Source: Reticulitermes lucifugus (lineage: Eukaryota; Arthropoda; Insecta; Blattodea; Rhinotermitidae). Taken from it: 27,259 nt of DNA. The translations under genes and the position numbers were made by a program. This document shows, in pieces, positions 21,061-27,259 of this stretch. The first letter of the stretch is position 1, and each line of letters opens with the position of its first letter. The notes under the pieces are model-generated. The model made no database searches. It saw nothing but the letters and a program-made list of their open reading frames with translations, and was not told the origin of the DNA. The stretch covers positions 130,594 to 157,852 of the forward strand of contig JAKCWW010000040.1 of the NCBI GenBank assembly GCA_026260175.1. The letters are read 5' to 3'.

Positions 21061-22694
21061 AACACTCTGAAACTTCGCAAGTCTCATCATCACCCACACC
21101 TACATGACGCACCCTACTGCTCCACACGGCTACTCTTGGACTGCTTCACACCAGAGGTAAAAGCACTACCATACTTTGCAACGTCGTGTACTCTTCACTC
21201 AATGTAATAGCGTCACATTCAAGAAAACGTGAACTTTTATCAACAGCTCTTTGATAACCTAAAGTTTTGAGTTACACACATATGAATTAAAAAAGATGCA
21301 TGGGACAAGATTTTAGATACTCTTGCGCGTACACTAGTTGTTACATTAAGGTGACATACACGGACTTTATTTTCTAGTCATTGAGTGACAGGCTGATAAC
21401 CGAAACCTACAACAAAAATTTGTAACTAATTTATGACCGAACAGTCCTCTAAGAGAAAAAGCGGAATGAACAAAATGGATGGCACAAAGCAACGGTGTAA
21501 CAAAAGTATTGAGGACATGTTCTTTAATAAAATATGGACATTCAATAGTCGATGGCATCAGAATGCGGGTACAGACGCTTCAACCAGACGTGGGAGCTGA
21601 GCTGCCTGAAGGCGGTACAACACGGCCTGCTAAAGTAGGAAAACAGCCGATGGTTAGAACATGTTTTCGGTACCTGCATGCCTAAACACGTATTTAATCG
21701 CCTACATTCCGCTTCTTCTGCTGAAGAGGAACATTCATGTGGACAGTGTACGTGTTACCTTAAATGAAATAAGTGTAAATCCACAACGTTCTACAGTCAC
21801 CACAAAAATGAGTTTCTGTAATCTTATTACGTCCATCAGAAGCATGTCCAAACGGCAAATTTTCCTCGCTTTAGATGAGCATCCGAGTGGATTTTTTTCA
21901 CCCCCTGGTCAAGTCCATAGCTATTTCGTACAATTCAGCGCTATATATAGCGTTCGCCAAACGTTCTACTCAGTTCCTGTTTCAATAAAAGACGTCTCTA
22001 CCATAAGGCGATTGTGCTGGAAGAACCTTAAAGTAACCATGACATCTCAATATTACTTTAACACTTGGGGTGAAGAAACAGGAACATTTCAAAGAAAATG
22101 ATCAGAAGTGTGTACTGAATAAGTGAGTAAGAAATGAAAGCAATAAAAATATTTGTCTTACGTAATTTCTGATACTTCTAACGATGGTGTGAGCATCGAA
22201 CGATATAATGACTAAACGATTAATTGGGAAGTTGTGGAGAGTAGGCGTGGCAGCACAATTTAAGGTATTAGCTGTGCCGACCTTTGCTTGGAAGGAGTGT
22301 GAATCAGAGTAAAAACTCTTCGTGAAAATAGACCGTGCAACGGCCAAGATTCTAACAAGCTACGTCCCATATACAAGTCAGAAGCGTCATGTGCTGTTGC
22401 AGGTAAGTTCAGGATCTTAGTGAGTCACACTCGACTTGACTCGATTCCGTTAGAGAAGAGCAAATTTATCATGGGACTTTCTTATTTCGGAATAATGTAA
22501 CCGACATTAAGGTAACCGCTCACAGAAGGAGCTAATAAAACATGAAATGTTCGTAAATGAAATAAGAGAAAAAGAAACGTTGAAAGAAGGTAAAATACAA
22601 TCATGAACCAATTAATATTGGAGCAGCAAATGTAAATAAGAGAAAGAAAAAGGAAGAAAAGAAAGACTATACAAACGAATTACAGAAAGACGAT
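21061..22694. other. Non-coding stretch; contains the longest reading frame of the window
   Basis: Apart from the 146-codon frame at 21661-22101, only short frames occur. An exact 14-bp palindrome CGCTATATATAGCG lies near 21938-21951. The part from about 22555 to 22665 is purine-rich (GAAA/AGAA words). Confidence 0.45.
21661..22101 (+). other. 146-codon open reading frame, unrecognised
   Basis: This is the longest open frame in the window. The conceptual product begins MFSVPACLNTYLIAYIPLLL, a hydrophobic start that could mimic a signal peptide, and contains no motif I recognise. There is no sign of splice sites, polyadenylation signal or strong composition change that would mark an exon, and a single frame of this length can occur by chance in 27 kb. 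Listed so that it can be tested, not as a gene call. Confidence 0.12.
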
Positions 22695-23400
22695 CCGGAG
22701 TGCCGCAGTCGGTATAGCGATTAGGCTACGAGCTACACGATCCGGCGTTCGAATTCCTGCAGATGCAAAAGATTTTTCTCTGTTCGAAAACGTCCAGAAC
22801 CTGCAGCCTCCTATTCAATGGGTATCACTGTTCTTTCCCGGTGGTAAAGCGCCCAGGGCGTGAAGTTAAACATTGGCATCCATTTAATGTTGTATATCGT
22901 GCATTTTATCGTAAGTCTAAACCAACCAACCAACAAATGCACAAGATTATTGACATATATATATTGCATTTGCGAGCCCTATATATGCTTCGACAAAGGA
23001 GTTGCCGTCTTCAGAGGGTTATTTAGCAGAGAACTACAAGAACTATCTACATCCAAGTATACAGTATATGGTTACACATTAAACGTTTTTACAGAACATA
23101 CACAATTTAATCTTGAATCTTGAATCGTGACCATGATATGTGTATGTTCTGTAAAACGTTTATTGTGTAAACATACACTGTATACTTGGATGTAGAAAGT
23201 TCTTGTAGTTCTCTGCTAAATAACCCTCTGAAGACGGCAACTCGTTTGCCGAAGCATATGCAGGGGTCACAAATACATCTTATACATGTCGATAATTTTG
23301 TGCATTTGTTGGTTGATTTATACTTACTGACATCCATGTAGTGCCGACAGTAAGAATGGGTGGAGCTACGCCTTTGCTCCCTTATACGCCTTCATGGTGT
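22695..23400 (+). mobile_element. tRNA-derived SINE, family B, split by an inverted-repeat insertion
   Basis: The 5' part (22695 to about 22883) has the family B head (TCCGGAGTGCCGCAGTCGG, B box GCGTTCGAATTCC at 22745-22757) and body (CGAAAACGTCCAGAAC, CAGCCTCCTATTCAATGG, GGGCGTGAAGTTAAAC). The 3' part resumes at about 23331: TAGTGCCGACAGTAAG, AATGGGTGGAGCTACGCC, CGCCTTCATGGTGTAG align with TAGTTGCAGCAGTTAAG, CATGAGTAGAGCTAAAC, TGCCTTCATGTCGCG of the copy at 14609-14904. About 450 bp of foreign DNA lies between. CATCCAT occurs on both sides of the insert (22877-22883 and 23331-23337) and may be its target-site duplication. Confidence 0.85.
22910..23328. repeat. Long inverted repeat (foldback-like element), arms about 195 and 190 bp
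   Basis: Arm 1 (22910-23104) and the reverse complement of arm 2 (23139-23328) agree over nearly their whole length; shared blocks include CCAACAAATGCACAA, GTTGCCGTCTTCAGAGGG, AGCAGAGAACTACAAGAAC and ACATCCAAGTATACAGT. I estimate roughly 85-90% identity by eye. The 34-base spacer contains a direct repeat CTTGAATCTTGAATC. A transcript would fold into a long hairpin. It lies within a family B SINE. It resembles a foldback or long-inverted-repeat MITE, or two inverted copies of one element. Reading frames on both strands translate to near-identical peptides because of the palindrome and are not genes. Confidence 0.93.
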
Positions 23401-24477
23401 AGACGGATACAAGTTTACCTTTTGTACGTTTTTAATTAAAGAAAGACCCTACTGAGGACGAAAGTGAGAAGGAAAGGACGAGGAATGCAGGCGCGTGCGT
23501 GTCATCCTTACGCATTGTGTGCAGCATGTAGGACTTCATTATGCAATCGCAACGATGCGGAGTGTAGCATGTCGAGGGGTTGTTATCGAGTGACTACAGC
23601 AGTCTGAAACGCCATCCAGCAGCCACGTCTCACTGACGTGCTCGCAGGCGTACAGCTGCCTCTTTGAGCGTAACATCAGCAACGTCTTGTCTTACACATA
23701 GTGTCTTGTAATTACGCGATATACAAGACGCATACACCGGACAATGAAGTCTGTAATTATGCTGTTAGAATACCCGTCACCACGAAACAAGGAGGGCTAA
23801 ACGTTTCAAAGATGGTTCGCGGAACCAGTAACGTAATTTAATTTAATTTAGACAGCCTTAATTCTTTCATCAAGGAGCTATACAATTACACACGCCATAT
23901 CCGGTTCCAGGGAGAAGAAAGTTCAACAGGGTTTGCTACAAATATATCTATGACGTACTGAATTAGACTCAGGGGCACCTCCATCAAATTCACATGCAAA
24001 GAAAATAAGATCCCATCCCTTTCGATTATGTTAGATTTTAATGAAGACCTTCCACATAAATTTTCTAACCATATCGTATATCTCTCATGCCATATACAAA
24101 AGCAGTTTCATTTATTTCACTGCCCTGGGACATGATATATATCTTCTTCTGCTTAATAATTCTCATGTTTCACTCCTGCTTTCTCTTCCTTCCTTCCTTC
24201 CCACTACCATTTTTTCGTTCTATTTCAGTATTCAAGAAATAATTCACATAAAGTAATCTTCTACAATGCGTTATGCAATTAGAAACATAAGGCGTTCATC
24301 AGTACGCTGATAGTGGCTAATGATTCTATCATATGTAAGCCATAATATAGTAGACTATAACAACAAGATTACAAGTGGTGTACTTAGTAATACACAGATT
24401 TTAACAAGGCCTTCTTTAGTTTCAAAACATCGTACGTTTTAGGGCACACGCATAAATGTAATTTAATTTGCACCCTT
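23401..24477. other. Non-coding stretch with a CpG-richer part
   Basis: Positions about 23470-23720 are richer in G, C and CpG than the surroundings, with an open minus-strand frame of roughly 50 codons that shows no known motif. The rest is AT-rich, with TTCC repeats near 24186-24200. No gene is called. Confidence 0.45.
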
Positions 24478-24975
24478 TAGAAAAGAACAGCCTCTCCTGC
24501 GTTTATTTTCACAAAACTAATAAATTTTCAATAACACTGTACGCAGATGTATTATACCATATTTCACTCACATCTTAAAATAGTTGTGGAAATGCCAGGT
24601 AGAAGTCACTATAAGCCCTTAAGTAAAGAATTTCTTTCACGGCACCGATTTTCGCGAAACGCACAACTGCTGACTGGCATTACGTGTGGATCGTCTATAT
24701 TAAGTCTCACCCATATTGTTCAAGAAGTATGGAAGGTAGAGGGCGAAATTTTCTTAAGAAATTAGAAAAGTAAGCTGTCACAGAGCCTATTTTCACGAAA
24801 CTCGGACTTCCTCGACAATGTTTTGCAAATACCTTCTATCCTTACTTTCATAAAAGTTTATCTAATGAGTTAGTTGCTGACACTAGGTAACAGACAGAAG
24901 TAGAGAGGGGAGGGAAAATGGCGGAATTGTTTCACACATAAAGCGTTTGTTTTAAATTTCCAGAAAAATTACAGT
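24478..24975 (+). repeat. Dispersed repeat copy 2: degenerate modules of about 142 bp
   Basis: The core TTTCACAAAACT at 24507, TTTCGCGAAACG at 24650 and TTTCACGAAACT at 24791 gives steps of 143 and 141 bp. The left flank (AGAAAAGAACAGCCTCTCC) matches AGAAAAGTACAGCCCTTTT before copy 1. The right end (AGTTGCTGACACTAGG, AACAGACAGAAG, then ACATAAAGCGTTTGTTTT) matches the end of copy 1. It has one module fewer than copy 1 and the same orientation. Confidence 0.72.
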
Positions 24976-25988
24976 ACCATACTGCTGTATGTCAATTCTA
25001 CTTCATATGGAATACTCTTCACATTTCCTTTTTCTGCTGAGGACTTCAAGATGTCAAGATACGTCATACATTGTTAGCCTAATTTTATCTCATTTTATGT
25101 TTTCAAAATTGATTGATGTGTTTCCTCTCCGTAGGCGATTCATAACGGATCGAAACAAGATGGAGGCGTTTTAAAATTATATATAAAATTATTTATTAAA
25201 ATATTTTGTTGGATATTATTTTATAGAAGCTTTTTTACTTCGTAAAAGACTCTTAAAACACTTTCCCAAAAATGTGTGAAAAAAGAGAAGACAATTTAAT
25301 CAATCTGTAGGCCTATCCCAGATACTAAATACATTTAGATAGCAGTAACGATTTTTACGCATCTTCTCGGTTTAAAGGTTTTTAATATCGAGAATTATAC
25401 TTGTATTAATTCTACAGGCTAACTACTTTGTTGCGCAAGGGCACATCATGTGTATTTATCTATTTGCCCAACGTAATATAAAAAGAGGCAACTGACGGAC
25501 TTTCAGTAAGATTTCCATAACACTAGTAATCACCCCACCTGCGTATTTTGCAGTTACTTTTCGACCGTCATAATATATTAACCATTTTAACTTAATTTCC
25601 CGAAGTATAACTTAAGTGGTCTCTTTCCATTAAGTTTTCTGACAAAAATTTCCTTTTCCCTTTCTTTAGACCGTATCAGATTAATGATTTCTTCAACTGT
25701 GCAGCGGCTTTTAAAAATTCGTGTCAAATTTCGTGAAAAATTGTGTTCAAATTGCAGTGTAACTAATGTCCTCTAATCACGAACAAATATGTATTCAAAG
25801 TTTCAACAGGTGTTAAATTAACCAGAATATTTGAAATATGAGACACGATATGTGACAAAGAAGGATAACAGGACGTGACATATAGCATCTTGTGGCATTT
25901 AACGAAATATTGAATTTTTCAGAATGTGTGTTTTCGGGATTTTGTGTTTGTATATCCAAGGTTTACTTACAGCCAGTTTCAGTAACAC
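24976..25988. other. Non-coding stretch, no gene recognised
   Basis: AT-rich sequence, frames of 61 codons or fewer, and no recognisable repeat or RNA gene. Confidence 0.5.
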
Positions 25989-25997
25989 AGATTTCAT
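25989..25997. repeat. Possible target-site duplication, left copy (9 bp, one mismatch)
   Basis: AGATTTCAT here and AGACTTCAT at 26279-26287 flank the family C SINE, differing at one base. The pair may be an aged duplication or chance. Confidence 0.5.
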
Positions 25998-26278
25998 GGC
26001 CGTGCCATGGCTTAGGCGGTTAGTCGCCGGCCTCTCACCGTGTAGGTCCAGGTTCGATCCCGGGTCGGTCCATGTGGGATTTGTGGTGGACAAAGTGGCA
26101 CTGGGACAGGTTTTTCTCCGAGTACTTCGGTTTTCCCCTGTCAATTTCATTCTACAGGTGTTCCATTAAAATGGAGAAACAGAAAAACCCTCATTATCTT
26201 CCTCATAGTCTTGCACAATAAGCCTTCAAGGCTGAGGTGCGTCCGTAGCATCTGCAGCGGGGCATTTCGTAGAATCAT
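25998..26278 (+). mobile_element. tRNA-derived SINE, family C, complete
   Basis: The tRNA-like head contains an A box (TGGCTTAGGCGG, 26008-26019) and a perfect B box (GGTTCGATCCC, 26051-26061), the internal RNA polymerase III promoter. The middle part has GGTTTTTCTCCGAGTACTTC then GGTTTTCCCCTGTC. This pattern recalls, from memory, the conserved central domains shared by several metazoan SINE superfamilies; I cannot say which. The 3' part GCACAATAAGCCTTCAAGG followed by GGTGCGTCCGTAGCATC recurs inverted at the window end. A 9-bp imperfect direct repeat flanks it. The 81- and 83-codon frames across it are incidental. Confidence 0.9.
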
Positions 26279-26287
26279 AGACTTCAT
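26279..26287. repeat. Possible target-site duplication, right copy (9 bp, one mismatch)
   Basis: AGACTTCAT pairs with AGATTTCAT at 25989-25997. Confidence 0.5.
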
Positions 26288-27206
26288 AGAATTATGTAAT
26301 AATAAATAATAAATTGTAAACTATGTCAAAGAACGGAGTCGTGGCTTAATTAGAGACTAGAATCACTGAAGATAATCACAAAATATCTCGGTCACAGCGG
26401 TCTTCTAGACAACACTGAAACATGAAACTTCTCAGTTACGAGGCACAAATGCTAAGCACTCGACCGCGAATTTCGTGTTCTATGGACTAAAAACTGAACA
26501 CGTACATACAGCATACACGCCTGTTCAGCCAGTCTCTCAACACACAGTACACTACTTGCACCTAGGACACTGTCAGAACACAACACAGAATTATGTACGA
26601 AGTGCGTCTTGCATACAAGAAGTTAAATATGGCTACTAGGAAAAGAGAAATTATAATTATAACTATAATTATTTGTTCTACTGTTATTTTCAGGAGCACA
26701 CCTTGAAATATCTTAAAAGAAGAAACACGGATTGTGTTGCGTCTTAATATGTATTATTTACAAACGTAAAATTTTAATGCCTTCTATGTTTTTAGACACC
26801 CCTACGGATGATAGAATTTCGCCGGCACCTGTAGGATTATATGAATATTTTAACTGAACACATTTGAAATACAGTTGTACAGGCTGTTTTACTATCTCTA
26901 ACTTATGTCTGTGAAACAAATTTACATACATTTTAAAATACAGCAACAGCATATATTAGCTACTTCAATATCGCACTGCTGGCTAGAATCCACTACGTTA
27001 CTGGACGGTCGTGATACAAGGAAAAACGATTAAGACTTTCTGTGAGTTTGCTCGGTCATAGATTAACGGCTTATTTCGTATCTAACTTCGAGCTGGACTG
27101 TATTATTGTCAAGCAGCCCTCCCAAAATTATGATCAGCATTCAAAAAAAACTGTGATTATATTACCAAGTTCCTCTTAAAGACTGTTAGTTTTTTGTTTT
27201 GTGAGG
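26288..27206. other. Non-coding stretch, no gene recognised
   Basis: A small imperfect AT palindrome (AATTATAATTATAACTATAA, near 26649-26668) and AT-rich sequence. On the minus strand 26425-26480 loosely recalls a tRNA-like segment, but its B box is poor. Confidence 0.5.
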
Positions 27207-27259
27207 GGGCTCCGCAGCTGATGCTACGGACGCACCGCAGCCTTAAGGCTTATTGTGCA
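27207..27259 (-). mobile_element. SINE family C, 3' end only (cut by window end)
   Basis: On the minus strand it reads TGCACAATAAGCCTTAAGGC, then GGTGCGTCCGTAGCATC and AGCTGCGGAGC. This matches the 3' part of the SINE at 25998-26278 with only a few differences. The body and head lie beyond the window. Its orientation is opposite to the complete copy. Confidence 0.85.

Noticed and set aside
22763..23337. Three frames with near-identical peptides on both strands
   Set aside because: They mirror each other because of the long inverted repeat; no independent sign of coding.
25899..26169. Frames of 81 and 83 codons on opposite strands
   Set aside because: Both span the family C SINE and have no coding support.
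26425..26480. tRNA-like segment on the minus strand
   Set aside because: The B-box match is poor and there is no associated body or repeat copy.
1..27259. CRISPR array, prokaryotic operon or phage-like system
   Set aside because: There are no long genes, no ribosome binding sites and no spaced repeats with unique spacers; the tandem arrays have no spacers and the sequence is of animal type.

Overview
This window looks like non-coding, repeat-rich animal DNA, most likely from an insect. It is AT-rich, stop codons are dense in all frames, and no stretch shows a convincing exon or intact host gene. The main content is a set of short interspersed elements (SINEs) with tRNA-like heads (A and B boxes of internal RNA polymerase III promoters), plus tandem repeats, microsatellites and decayed DNA transposons. 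From memory, several of these repeat types resemble ones common in cockroach and termite genomes, so a polyneopteran insect is my best guess; this is inference only.

Layout: 1-76 is the tRNA-like head of a minus-strand SINE (called family A here) cut by the window edge. A 4 x 15 bp repeat (1059-1118) and a twelve-unit 41-bp minisatellite (about 2165-2670) follow. A GC-richer block with three overlapping minus-strand reading frames lies at 3560-4193, then a plus-strand SINE (family D) near 4373-4535 and two microsatellites (5826-5859, 6753-6808). A dispersed-repeat relic lies at 7035-7220, and a frameshifted mariner transposase pseudogene at 8160-8585.

The middle holds two nearly complete family A SINEs in opposite orientation, 11116-11391 (+) and 11811-12072 (-). 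Each is flanked by a perfect 13-bp target-site duplication, and their 3' tails differ. The second contains the only assembly gap (50 Ns). Family B SINEs follow at 13735-13940 and 14609-14904 (both minus), then a CAA-rich minisatellite (15299-15487) and a probable non-autonomous hAT-like element (16555-16827).

In the right part, two diverged copies of a repeat built of roughly 130-145 bp modules lie 6 kb apart in the same orientation (18262-18890, 24478-24975). Between them a plus-strand family B SINE is split by a 0.45-kb insertion that is a near-perfect long inverted repeat (arms 22910-23104 and 23139-23328). The window ends with a full family C SINE (25998-26278) and the inverted 3' end of another (27207-27259).

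No genes work together here: the window records successive retrotransposon and DNA-transposon insertions in intergenic or intronic DNA. SINE family letters are local labels, not database names.
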